64,000 nt of DNA from Ignatzschineria rhizosphaerae (lineage in GTDB: Bacteria; Pseudomonadota; Gammaproteobacteria; Cardiobacteriales; Wohlfahrtiimonadaceae). Numbering within the stretch: the stretch's first letter is position 1; every line of letters begins with the position of its first letter. Positions 1 to 7,671 of this stretch are shown in pieces. The DNA lies in NCBI RefSeq assembly GCF_022655595.1, contig NZ_CP093379.1, positions 2,290,501 through 2,354,500 on the forward strand, in the 5' to 3' direction. Both the position numbers and the translations under genes were made by a program. A model generated the notes under the pieces. It was not told where the DNA came from. It searched no databases and saw nothing but the letters and a program-made list of their open reading frames with translations.

Positions 1-150
1 TAATCGAGGTTGTTGCAAACGTATACCAATGACTTTATCAAGCACCAAAGCTTCATATTCTGATTTCTGTTTTTGTCGAGCTTTCCATTGATAATAGGCT
101 TGTCTTGAAAAACCTAAATAGTTACAGATCTTACTGATTGAGGCTGTTAC
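1..150 (-). CDS. IS3-family transposase OrfB, N-terminal fragment cut by window edge
   Basis: Fifty codons are open from 150 to the window edge. They read SISKICNYLGFSRQAYYQWK early on, the usual start of IS3 OrfB before the rve (DDE) integrase domain. The frame differs from OrfA, and the two overlap by a few bases at 147-150, as in IS3 elements that make OrfAB by programmed -1 frameshifting. An A-rich stretch in the last orfA codons could be the slip site. The catalytic part lies outside the window. Confidence 0.7.
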
Positions 151-533
151 TTTCCCTTCTCTTTTAGCCTCTGTGATAGCTTTTTTGGTAACTCAATTCC
201 CATATCATTTTCCATATAACTAAAAAGTTCTTCAAAAAATTGGTTTTTATCTTGGCTGTCAGTTAACTTCTTCTCAAGCTCTTTGATTCTCTGTTCAGGT
301 GTCTTTTCAATAGGTTTGTTCATGATATCGAGCCTTAATATATTGGGAGTTTCTGATTTCCAATTTAGCACGCCATATTTCCTCAACCAAACTAAAACCG
401 TTGAACGACCTTGAATACCATAATGGTGTTGGGCTTGTTTATAAGTCATTGCACCAGCTTCAACCTCTGCAACTACGGCAAGTTTAAAAGCCAAAGTGTA
501 ATCTTTTTGAGTTCGTTTAATGTACGTTGTCAT
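147..533 (-). CDS. IS3-family transposase OrfA
   Basis: 128 residues. Residues about 10-55 form the helix-turn-helix of the IS3 OrfA family (AFKLAVVAEVEAGAMTYKQA, then a W-L-R-K-YG motif). Residues about 75-105 form a leucine-zipper-like coiled coil, EQRIKELEKKL, that normally mediates multimerisation. This protein binds the element ends and supplies the N-terminus of the OrfAB transposase. It appears intact, but activity depends on the part of the element beyond the window. Confidence 0.85.
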   Translation of the reverse strand: MTTYIKRTQKDYTLAFKLAVVAEVEAGAMTYKQAQHHYGIQGRSTVLVWLRKYGVLNWKSETPNILRLDIMNKPIEKTPEQRIKELEKKLTDSQDKNQFFEELFSYMENDMGIELPKKLSQRLKEKGK

Positions 534-600
534 CTAGTTTCTCCAAATTAAACCAGTAAAGTTGTCAACGTTATTTAGGACGGATCATCTAAAACAAAAA

Positions 601-632
601 AGCCTACATCCTATGGAAGATAAGATGTAGGC
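601..632 (-). terminator. Rho-independent terminator of the His-rich gene
   Basis: AGCCTACATC pairs with GATGTAGGCT across a 12-base loop. On the minus strand it is followed by a run of T, 37 bp past the stop of the histidine-rich gene. Confidence 0.8.
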
Positions 633-668
633 TTTTATATGATGTCTTAATTTCCCTTAACAGAAAAA

Positions 669-1115
669 TTATCTATTATTAAAATGGCGTCTTTGATGGC
701 GAGGCGTATGATCTCTTCGCTCTGAACGAGAACCTTGGTGCATCTCTTGACGATGACCAGAATGCTGTCTCATTTCACCACGATGCTGATGAGCTTTACG
801 ATATTCTCCATGATTTCGTCCACTATGATGATATTGCTGAGGTTGATGGCGGGAACCATCACGATGATAACCTTGTTGATTCATCTGACGATGTCTTGGT
901 CCTTCTGCTCGATGATTATCATGGCGCATATTTTGATGATTTCGAACGTGGTTAGGTTGTCCCTTATCACTATTCATACGAGGATGATCTTGCCATTGCC
1001 CCATATTATCGCGTCTTGGTTGAGAATCACGCTCAACTGTTGGACCTGTAAACTGTGCAAAAGCAACCGATGAACTTAAAACTAAAGCTGATACTATAAT
1101 GAATTTACGCATCAT
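669..1115 (-). CDS. Secreted histidine/arginine-rich protein of unknown function
   Basis: 148 residues. A signal peptide (residues 1-20, MMRKFIIVSALVLSSSVAFA) is followed by QFTGP, nearly the mature N-terminus of the neighbouring ygiW-type BOF protein. The rest has no BOF fold and is dominated by His, Arg, Gln, Asn and Gly with many HH, HR and NH pairs; it is hydrophilic and has no cysteine. I do not recognise a family. A periplasmic metal-binding role (zinc, nickel or copper) is inference from composition. Its upstream region carries a QseB/PmrA-type CTTAA repeat, so it probably belongs to the adjacent two-component regulon. The start is set by AGGAG just upstream; a second ATG follows immediately. 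Confidence 0.75.
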   Translation of the reverse strand: MMRKFIIVSALVLSSSVAFAQFTGPTVERDSQPRRDNMGQWQDHPRMNSDKGQPNHVRNHQNMRHDNHRAEGPRHRQMNQQGYHRDGSRHQPQQYHHSGRNHGEYRKAHQHRGEMRQHSGHRQEMHQGSRSERRDHTPRHQRRHFNNR

Positions 1116-1178
1116 TCAATCTCCTTATGAGTTGGTTTCGTGATACTGCTTTTCATAGTTCTATTACACCATTCAAAC

Positions 1179-1195
1179 CTTAACGAAATCTTAAG
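1179..1195 (-). promoter_or_regulatory. QseB/PmrA-type box upstream of the His-rich gene
   Basis: CTTAACGAAATCTTAAG: two CTTAA half-sites 11 bp apart in direct repeat, ending 64 bp upstream of the start codon. The spacing matches the known PmrA/QseB recognition pattern. The bases between box and gene (a TAATA-AACTATGAAA stretch on the minus strand) are shared with the box at 1924-1940, suggesting a conserved promoter. Confidence 0.65.
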
Positions 1196-1245
1196 AGAAA
1201 TTAAATAACCCATTGAATTAGAAAAGATATCATTTTCCCCTACCT

Positions 1246-1278
1246 AAAAAAATAGCCCCATAATAAATTATGGAGCTA
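1246..1278 (-). terminator. Rho-independent terminator of the ygiW-type gene
   Basis: TAGCCCCATAAT pairs with ATTATGGAGCTA with one bulge. On the minus strand it is followed by seven T. It separates the ygiW-type gene from the promoter of the His-rich gene. Confidence 0.75.
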
Positions 1279-1372
1279 TACCCTTATTAAGATTCACACT
1301 TGCTATATAAATCTCTATTAAGAGGGATTTGGGAGACTTGTACTACATTTATAAGGAATAATTTATAAAATG

Positions 1373-1744
1373 TTATTTTTTGATAATACGATCAACATCT
1401 ATATCTGTTGCTCTATGGCGATGATGATCTACTTCACCATAAATAATAACTGTATCTTCAGGACCTACTTGCACGCCTCTCCAATCATCATGATCGATCT
1501 CAATGGAGATTTCGCCAGTTGCATCTCTAAAGAGATAATTTTCACCACCAAGATGCTTCACTATAGAACCTTCTAAAGTGACTTTTGTATCATCTCTGAG
1601 GGTTAATGCTTCTTTAACCGTTGTTGTACTATTATTTGTTGCGCTTTGACCTTTAAAGCCACCCGTTTGTGTCTCACCTGTAAATTGAGCAAATGCTACT
1701 GATGATCCTACTAAAAGTGCTGCAACCAATGTTAATTTACGCAT
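1373..1744 (-). CDS. ygiW: YgiW/YdeI-family BOF (OB-fold) periplasmic protein
   Basis: 123 residues from ATG at 1744, chosen because AGGAG sits 8 bases upstream. The signal peptide ends at AFA-Q (about residue 19). The mature part has the family pattern: TGGFKG, then SLRDDT-like LTLRDDTKVTLEGSIV, YLFRDATGEISIEIDHDDW, and a C-terminal DTVIIYGEVD followed by IDVDRI. The family is a bacterial OB-fold (BOF) periplasmic stress protein; E. coli ygiW lies next to qseBC, as here. Two CTTAA-type boxes lie upstream, supporting control by the adjacent regulator. The ligand is unknown in this organism. Confidence 0.88.
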   Translation of the reverse strand: MRKLTLVAALLVGSSVAFAQFTGETQTGGFKGQSATNNSTTTVKEALTLRDDTKVTLEGSIVKHLGGENYLFRDATGEISIEIDHDDWRGVQVGPEDTVIIYGEVDHHRHRATDIDVDRIIKK

Positions 1745-1810
1745 ATACAACTCCTATTATTAACAAATGTTAGATATCGCTATCTATATGAGTCATTAGA
1801 ACATTCTTTT

Positions 1811-1827
1811 CTTAAAGAAGTCTTAAG
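1811..1827 (-). promoter_or_regulatory. QseB/PmrA-type box proximal to ygiW
   Basis: CTTAAAGAAGTCTTAAG: CTTAA half-sites 11 bp apart, 67 bp upstream of the ygiW start. The placement relative to the start codon is nearly the same as for the His-rich gene. Confidence 0.65.
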
Positions 1828-1923
1828 ACAAAGATTTAAAATATGGGTTTATGATGTTCGAATCTTTTTGTCTTTGGGGAAACTCTCAAGATTCATTTCA
1901 TAGTTGTATTACAACCTATTAAC

Positions 1924-1940
1924 CTTAACTAAATCTTAAG
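1924..1940 (-). promoter_or_regulatory. QseB/PmrA-type box between qseC and ygiW
   Basis: CTTAACTAAATCTTAAG: the same 11-bp direct repeat, 30 bp past the sensor-kinase stop and about 180 bp upstream of ygiW. The flanking bases toward ygiW match those beside the box at 1179-1195, so this pair looks like a duplicated promoter. Confidence 0.6.
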
Positions 1941-1969
1941 CTATTCAATTAATTTATAAATCTCTGTAT

Positions 1970-3370
1970 TTAATTTCTAGATATGATCTTTCTAGGGATT
2001 GTGATTGTCACTTCTAGACCTTGATATTCAGGCTTTGAGCGGAATTTTAATTCCCCTTGATGAAGCTCGACGATTTTCTTCACAATCGATAATCCTAAGC
2101 CACTTCCTGTCTCTTTAGTCCCTAAAATTCGATAAAATCGTTGAGATAATCGTGATAACTCTTCCTGATTAACACCGGCCCCATTATCGCCAATAACTAA
2201 TTCGATCTTATCTCCAACGACTTTTGCATCTACTGTAATCGTTGTGGAAATCGGAGAATACTTAATCGCATTACCTAAGATATTTTTTAAAGCAACGAGT
2301 AAAAGATCATGATTTACAAATATCGATAGATGAGTTACCTCTTGTTTAATACACATCGATTTTGCTTTTAAAGCATCGCGATACGCTTCAAGCATCTCTG
2401 CATAGAGTGTATCCACTTGAACCTCCTCTTTTGGTAATTCATCTGAGGAGTCCATCGACATCGGATCTAAACGTGCCAAAATTAAGAGATGCTCAATTAA
2501 ATGAGTCGCTCTTCTTACATCATGTTGTAGCGGCGCTAATGCGCTTGTTAATTCCGGTGCTTGGCGCTGCAGAAGCTGAAGCTTCATCTGAATCGCACTT
2601 AAAGGCGTTCTTAACTCATGAGAAGCATCGGCGGTAAATTGTCTCTCATGCTTTCGGGCAATCTCTAAATTCGTTAATAACATATTGAGTGAATCCTCAA
2701 TCGCAACGATTTCTTGGCTATGAGCATTGACTGAAATAGGCGTTAAACGCTTAGGAGAAAGTTTTGCTAATTGATGCGAAATCTTCGTTAAGGGTTTTAA
2801 CCCAAAAAAGACTAATAAAGCATTAAATAAGATAGAGATTAAAAGAACTATTAAACCGGCAAAGACTAACTCTTCAATTAGATCTTCTAAAAACTCATGG
2901 CGCATTTCAACCGCGTGCCCCACTTGAATCTCATAAGCAGAATGTTTACGTTGTAAAACAAAAACCCGCCAAGGATCGCCATTAATGCTCACTTCAGCAA
3001 AGCCTTTATGCCCTTTAAAACGTTGCACAAAAGGGATATTAGGTGCTCTACTACTTTTAGCAATGACCTTGCCATCGCTAATGACCTGAAAATAAAAATG
3101 GTCCTCATCAAGGTCTACTCGCCCGTAACCTCGGCGCAACCAATCACGATTAGGCTCTGAACCTCGATCGACAAACTGTGATAAAACTTGAGCTGAGCGA
3201 ATTAAGGCTTCATCTAGCACATCTTTTGTCTGATTCCAGCTGACAAATGTTGTAATCGCAAAACTGATTCCCCAGAGAATCAGTGTTGAAGTAATAATGC
3301 CGGCAATAAGAGTACCACGAAGCGAATAGGTTCGTTTTCGTCTGAAAAATTTTCGAATCTTCTGTTTCAA
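1970..3370 (-). CDS. qseC: QseC-like sensor histidine kinase
   Basis: 466 residues. TM1 is at about 19-44, a periplasmic sensor at 45-165 (with DPWRVFVLQ and a VGHAVEMRHE stretch resembling QseC), and TM2 at about 166-190. A HAMP-like linker follows, then a HisKA domain with phospho-accepting H251 in ASHELRTPLS. The HATPase domain has N (NAIKYSP), DNGAGV and GSGLGLSIVKK motifs. It should autophosphorylate in response to an envelope signal and phosphorylate the response regulator encoded 26 bp upstream. QseC/PmrB relatives sense iron, other cations or catecholamines; the ligand here is not deducible. It is cotranscribed with qseB. Confidence 0.88.
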   Translation of the reverse strand: MKQKIRKFFRRKRTYSLRGTLIAGIITSTLILWGISFAITTFVSWNQTKDVLDEALIRSAQVLSQFVDRGSEPNRDWLRRGYGRVDLDEDHFYFQVISDGKVIAKSSRAPNIPFVQRFKGHKGFAEVSINGDPWRVFVLQRKHSAYEIQVGHAVEMRHEFLEDLIEELVFAGLIVLLISILFNALLVFFGLKPLTKISHQLAKLSPKRLTPISVNAHSQEIVAIEDSLNMLLTNLEIARKHERQFTADASHELRTPLSAIQMKLQLLQRQAPELTSALAPLQHDVRRATHLIEHLLILARLDPMSMDSSDELPKEEVQVDTLYAEMLEAYRDALKAKSMCIKQEVTHLSIFVNHDLLLVALKNILGNAIKYSPISTTITVDAKVVGDKIELVIGDNGAGVNQEELSRLSQRFYRILGTKETGSGLGLSIVKKIVELHQGELKFRSKPEYQGLEVTITIPRKIISRN

Positions 3371-3396
3371 TGATGCCTCCTATCTAAGGGATTTCG

Positions 3397-4050
3397 TTAC
3401 TGAATTAACGTATACCCAAGTCCCCTTCTTGTACGAATAAAGGTATTTCCTAACTTTTTACGAAGATGATGAATATGGACTTCCACCGCATTACTCTCCA
3501 CCTCATTGCCCCATGCATAGAGCTTATCTTCTAGCTCTTCTCTCGTAAAGGTTCGCGTTGGATGCTGCATCAATGTATGCAATACGGCATACTCTTTAGC
3601 CGTTAAGCTCACGGACTCTTCAGACTTTTGTACAATCTTTGTCGCAGGGTCTAATGTGACATCCGCGTGTGTAAAAATTGCCGAAGTTTGCTGGCTAGTT
3701 CTCCGAGAGATTGCCCTGATTCTTGCCGATAATTCCTCAAGATCAAATGGCTTAACTAAATAATCATCAGCCCCAAGATCTAACCCTTCAATCCGATCAG
3801 CGATACTATCTCTTGCCGTAATCATAATAATTGGCAGGGACTTTTTCTGCCCCCGAAAGAGCTTTAATATCATATCCCCTGATAATCCAGGAAGCCCTCT
3901 ATCTAATAGAAGGCAATCATAGGTATCGACCGTCACATTTTTTGCATCTGCGCCATTGCTTAACCAATCGACAATATAGCCATCAAGCTCTAACCATTTT
4001 TGTATGGTTTCACCCAGCGAAAGATCATCTTCTATTAATAATATTTTCAT
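3397..4050 (-). CDS. qseB: QseB-like OmpR-family response regulator
   Basis: 217 residues. The receiver domain (1-115) has the acidic pair ED (7-8), phospho-acceptor D50 in LLLDRGLPG and K in DYLVKPFD. The C-terminal winged helix includes LTAKEYAVLHTLMQHP and NAVEVHIHHLRKKLG, close to QseB/PmrA. It precedes qseC by 26 bp in one operon. Direct CTTAA repeats typical of this subfamily occur upstream of itself, ygiW and the His-rich gene, so it probably autoregulates and drives both secreted proteins. Confidence 0.9.
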   Translation of the reverse strand: MKILLIEDDLSLGETIQKWLELDGYIVDWLSNGADAKNVTVDTYDCLLLDRGLPGLSGDMILKLFRGQKKSLPIIMITARDSIADRIEGLDLGADDYLVKPFDLEELSARIRAISRRTSQQTSAIFTHADVTLDPATKIVQKSEESVSLTAKEYAVLHTLMQHPTRTFTREELEDKLYAWGNEVESNAVEVHIHHLRKKLGNTFIRTRRGLGYTLIQ

Positions 4051-4072
4051 ACGCTTACCCTAATCCTTTTTT

Positions 4073-4089
4073 CTTAAGAAAGTCTTAAC
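4073..4089 (-). promoter_or_regulatory. QseB/PmrA-type box upstream of qseB
   Basis: CTTAAGAAAGTCTTAAC: half-sites 11 bp apart, only 23 bp upstream of the qseB start. That leaves little room for a promoter between box and gene, so it may lie downstream of the start point and act as an autoregulatory operator. Confidence 0.55.
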
Positions 4090-4179
4090 AAGCCATCGTT
4101 CATATAAAAATATATGATCTCTCTATCATAAGGGAAAATGCGTATCTGAATCTAAATCTTCATCAAAAAATTAATGCTT

Positions 4180-5139
4180 TTAACTAAAAGATGCTCTTTT
4201 AACGGGAATAAAGAGTAAAAGCACTAAAATGACTGCTAACGCTGAGCCAATCATCGCATAATGAAAACCAGATACCCAAGCATCTTGCACCCAAGTAATA
4301 GATAGATCTTCCGGCAACATATTATGAATAATAATATCACTTGCAATCTGTCCATTTCCCCCACTAAAGGCTCCTAATCTTTCAGATAAGGTGGAAATGG
4401 CGCCTTTAGTCATCATTGCGCCTAAAAGAGCGATACTAATTGTCATCCCTGTTTGTCTAAAGGCATTCATTAATCCTGAAATAATGCCTAATCGATTTTT
4501 GGGCGCATCTTGCAACAAAAGTAGGCTAATTGCCGGAATAGAAACCCCCATACTGATTCCAAAAATCGTTAATTGAAGGGCGATGATCCAATAACTTGTC
4601 TCCCTGCCAATAAAAGCTAAAGAGAGAGATGCAATCGTCAATAAAACCATCGCGACCATTAATAATCCTTTAGCGGAAAGATAGCGAGAGTAAACCCCAT
4701 AAGTCATGCAACAAACGCCCATTGCTAAAAACTCTGGCGTCATCCGCAATCCTGTTTCAATCGCACTATAACCTTGTGCATTTTGGAAAAAAAGCGATAA
4801 GAAGAAGATATTGCTATAAGTGGTAAATCCTATGACAAAAGAGACAATATTGAAACGGGAGAATTGCCAATCCTTAAAGAGATCTAAGGGCATTAAGGGA
4901 TTTTTGCTATGAAACTGCTGCCATAAAAAGAGCCATAATAAGCATGCAACTATCATAAATAGCAATAGGCTCTGCAGTGATAAATTATTAGCAGAAAGAT
5001 TGATCAGCCCATAAGTTAATCCTGAAAGGATGAGAATTGCAAGAATTTGCCCAATAGGATCCATCGACCGTTTATGATTCAAATCTTCTTCTCGCTTAAT
5101 GCCATATAATCCTAATCCTGCGACTAAAAAACCAATAGG
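4180..5139 (-). pseudogene. DHA2-type MFS multidrug transporter, N-terminal part lost
   Basis: The frame is open from the IS481 edge at 5139 to the stop at 4180, about 318 codons, with no native start; coding begins in the middle of PIGFLVAGLGLYGIKRE. The sequence covers the second half of a 14-TM EmrB/QacA-like transporter: R-S-MDPIGQ loop, then eight or so hydrophobic helices, and PKNRLGIISGLMNAFRQTG, a conserved DHA2 loop. The missing half should contain the first six helices and motif A. An IS481 copy without target duplication sits exactly at the break, so loss was by recombination or deletion rather than simple insertion. The fragment cannot be functional. Confidence 0.85.
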
Positions 5140-6011
5140 TGTTAGAAATCGGCGGGTTGTTTACACTTCAGTGTTAAAATAATTTTCTAAAACTTCATAA
5201 GGCGTTAAACCATTAATACCCTTATGAGGTTTTACTGTGTTGTAATAGTTCAAAAATCGTTTTAGCTTCTTTTTCCGATCATCTGAACTGATAAACTCTT
5301 CCTGATTATGCCACATTTCCATGAGTGTTCGAATGACTCTTTCTGCTTTTCCATTCGTTTGAGGGCAAGCTGGCTTTGTAAACTTTTGATTAATCTTATG
5401 TGTTAGACACATTTCGACAAAGGCATGTTCTGATGTACCTTTATACTCACGACCATTATCCGAATAGGTGCATTCTACAGTATAGGGACACTGTTCTAAC
5501 AGATCCCATCGAAGAAATTCAGCAGCACTAAACTGTGATTTATCAGGATAAATACCGGCATAAAGTTCTCTTGAAAAATCATCAATTCCTACAAATAAAT
5601 ACTCTCTAGTGCGATTTTTAAGATCTCCTTTTAAAAGAGGGAGCCGTTTAGTATCCACATGGACCATCTCGCCAGGATAGTTTTTGTTATAACGTTTAGC
5701 CCTCTTTTTAAGTTTCTCTTCAATAGATTTTTCAATCTTTGCAAGACGTTTAATGCCATACTTAATTGTTCTATAACGTTCATTTTTACTAGCTAATGGC
5801 ACAAACAAGTTCAATCTACCTTGTTTTAGTACTTTATAGATCGTAGGTCTGCTTACCATAAAACGCTCAGCTAGATAGGTTACGGTAAATTTTTCTTGAT
5901 GATGTAATCGCCAAATCTCTTCTCGATGAAACGGCGTTAATTTTGTTTTTCGATGGATATTCATAACAGTATTTTCTCCTAATACTGTAAACAACGCGAT
6001 AAAATCCTACA
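5140..6011 (-). mobile_element. IS481-family element, copy A (872 bp, no target duplication)
   Basis: Ends are TGTTAGAAATCGGCGGGTTG on the left and the complement of TGTAGGATTTTATCGCGTTG on the right, imperfect inverted repeats sharing GTTGTTTACA. Left flank AACCAATAGG and right flank CATAAATGAT share no duplication. It joins a truncated MFS gene to a truncated tniQ, so it marks a recombination or deletion junction. Confidence 0.9.
5161..5964 (-). CDS. IS481-family transposase (copy A)
   Basis: 267 residues from ATG at 5964, preceded by AGGAG; a longer reading from 5994 lacks a ribosome site. An N-terminal helix-turn-helix (LAERFMVSRPTIYKVLKQG) is followed by an rve integrase core with the DDE triad: D in HVDTKRLP, D in SDNGREYKG, E in NGKAERVIRTL. 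It has the compact IS481 layout with one ORF and TGT...ACA ends. The frame is intact and probably active. Confidence 0.92.
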   Translation of the reverse strand: MNIHRKTKLTPFHREEIWRLHHQEKFTVTYLAERFMVSRPTIYKVLKQGRLNLFVPLASKNERYRTIKYGIKRLAKIEKSIEEKLKKRAKRYNKNYPGEMVHVDTKRLPLLKGDLKNRTREYLFVGIDDFSRELYAGIYPDKSQFSAAEFLRWDLLEQCPYTVECTYSDNGREYKGTSEHAFVEMCLTHKINQKFTKPACPQTNGKAERVIRTLMEMWHNQEEFISSDDRKKKLKRFLNYYNTVKPHKGINGLTPYEVLENYFNTEV

Positions 6012-6755
6012 CATAAATGATTTTTGTGAGCCAAAAAAGGGAAGAGAAATATCATCTAATATCTCTAACGATAATGGCATTTTTTTATCATTCTTATCTT
6101 TATATAAGATACTCTCAAGACTCCAACTTGCTAATTTAATTACAAACTGATCTCGATCTGCTAAAGACATATCTTCAGCCTTTACATTTGCAAGTGCTTC
6201 TCCTGACTGAAATGACTTTCTTTCAATAAAAAATTGTAGATTTAATGCTGATTGACTGGCTTTTATCATTGGCAGAATGCTTAAATCAGCGCCACAAATA
6301 CAGTACCCTACACGCCCCTTGCCTACAGGAATCTTGTTCAAACACTCAGGACAATACTCTTGTAAATACACCTTATGAACTAAACAAACAAGAGCTGACT
6401 TCCTTTGCCACTGCATACGATAGTATCTTTTTTCCATTAAACACTCTGGACAAAACTTAATTGTTTGTTTATTCAGGAGTACAGCAGGAAAGCTCACAAT
6501 TTCTTCTGTTAATAGTGATGCCTTATAGTCTAACCACACGGTTGACTTTAATAAGTAAAAAGTTGCATGGTGTGTTAAAGCAAAGCGCTTTTCTGTCTTA
6601 GAAAATATCATCCATGCTATAGCATTATAAGAGTTACTATTCACAAGCCGCATTAAATAACTTATAGGATCTTCATCCATATAAGGTTTAACATGTATTA
6701 AAGGCTTAATGATTTCAAAATTAGGAATTGAACCCACTGTAGCCTCCTGCAACAT
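6012..6755 (-). pseudogene. tniQ: TniQ/TnsD-family target-selection protein, C-terminal part lost
   Basis: About 248 native codons remain before IS481 sequence replaces the rest. The N-terminus has the TniQ pattern (P-DEDPISYLMRL), then zinc-binding pairs C102/C105 with C124/H127 and C135/C138 with C152/C154. TniQ/TnsD proteins recognise the attachment site and recruit TnsC. The lost C-terminal region normally carries the DNA-binding helices, so site recognition is probably abolished. It overlaps tnsC by 35 bp, consistent with one operon. Confidence 0.85.
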
Positions 6756-7671
6756 GGAATGGCATATTTAATTGAGTTAACGATTTCCATGTAAATTTAT
6801 CATGAAAAGGATTTAACTCATCCGGAGCATCACTCCAAATATATCGTTTAAACGCTTCATAAAAAGACTCTTGAGTAATCGAAACATTTCCATTTAACAA
6901 TGCAGTCTCACAAGCTCCAATCATAACTTTAACTATATAATCAATTATTCCATTGGAAGCATAATGTAACCTTTCTAATACCTCAGAATCTCGAATATTG
7001 ATATCCATTGGGTAATCGTGCAACTCTTGTAATTTAAAAACAACACCAGCAAAGGTTTGATAGTCATCTTTATCTTTCAAATCAAAAGCTTTTAAATGAA
7101 TTCTTTGATTAAAGCGACGGCGTAACTGCTCATTCACTTTTAAAATTTGTTCACTACGCTCTAATCCCATTAAAACTGTTGGTATATTAGCTTTATCAAC
7201 AAGATTTTTAAGCCAATCCGCAACTTGATAAGGTGTATTTTTTCTTCCTTGATCTATAAAATGTTGCAGTTCATCAAAAATAATTAGTTGAACTCTGCAT
7301 TTTTCTAAAAAGGACAATATACGTACAGTCTTGTTTTCAGCAGTACCTTTTCCTGCTAATGGGTCCCCAAAGGCTAAAAGCATTGTTTCAGCAATATTTT
7401 TTACTGTTGGTATTGCTGGTGTATCAACTGTTAGAACTGGGATGATAGGTACTCCTACAACTTCTTTTCTAGGGTAAGCTTTCTCTACCTCCTTCTTTAT
7501 AGTACTTTTTCCCGTCCCTGCAGCACCAATACATAATAAGTTCTGTGAAATTCCCGTAAATTTTTTAAGCTCTAAAATGGACTGTATTTGTTGATAGGCT
7601 ATTTCAAACTGTGGATAACGAATTACTTTTTGTTTTAACAAAGCTATCATCCTAAACCGTTGACTATTCAT
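6721..7671 (-). CDS. tnsC: TnsC/TniB AAA+ transposition regulator
   Basis: 316 residues from ATG at 7671, chosen because GGAGGAGG precedes it and it overlaps the tnsB stop; an upstream start at 7692 would have no ribosome site. Walker A is GAAGTGKST (49-57), Walker B LIIFDELQH (129-137), and an arginine-rich sensor region LRRRFNQRIHL follows. It belongs to the TniB/TnsC family that links the TniQ target complex to the TnsB transposase. The frame is intact. Confidence 0.92.
   Translation of the reverse strand: MNSQRFRMIALLKQKVIRYPQFEIAYQQIQSILELKKFTGISQNLLCIGAAGTGKSTIKKEVEKAYPRKEVVGVPIIPVLTVDTPAIPTVKNIAETMLLAFGDPLAGKGTAENKTVRILSFLEKCRVQLIIFDELQHFIDQGRKNTPYQVADWLKNLVDKANIPTVLMGLERSEQILKVNEQLRRRFNQRIHLKAFDLKDKDDYQTFAGVVFKLQELHDYPMDINIRDSEVLERLHYASNGIIDYIVKVMIGACETALLNGNVSITQESFYEAFKRYIWSDAPDELNPFHDKFTWKSLTQLNMPFHVAGGYSGFNS

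Larger units (their letters stand above)
1..587 (-). mobile_element. IS3-family insertion sequence, right-hand end only
   Basis: The minus strand carries an IS3-type orfA followed by the start of orfB in another frame. The element's upstream end is probably near 587, where the minus strand reads TGATCCGTCC; the other end is outside the window. It abuts the terminator of the histidine-rich gene, so it probably landed just downstream of that gene. The exact terminal repeat cannot be confirmed with only one end visible. Confidence 0.75.

Noticed and set aside
735-1073. Plus-strand 112-residue frame, Met/Leu/Thr-rich
   Set aside because: It is the antisense of the His-rich gene's CAT-rich codons, so the composition is an artefact.
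1850-1875. TTCGAATC resembling a tRNA T-loop
   Set aside because: No acceptor or anticodon stems flank it; no tRNA gene was found in the window.
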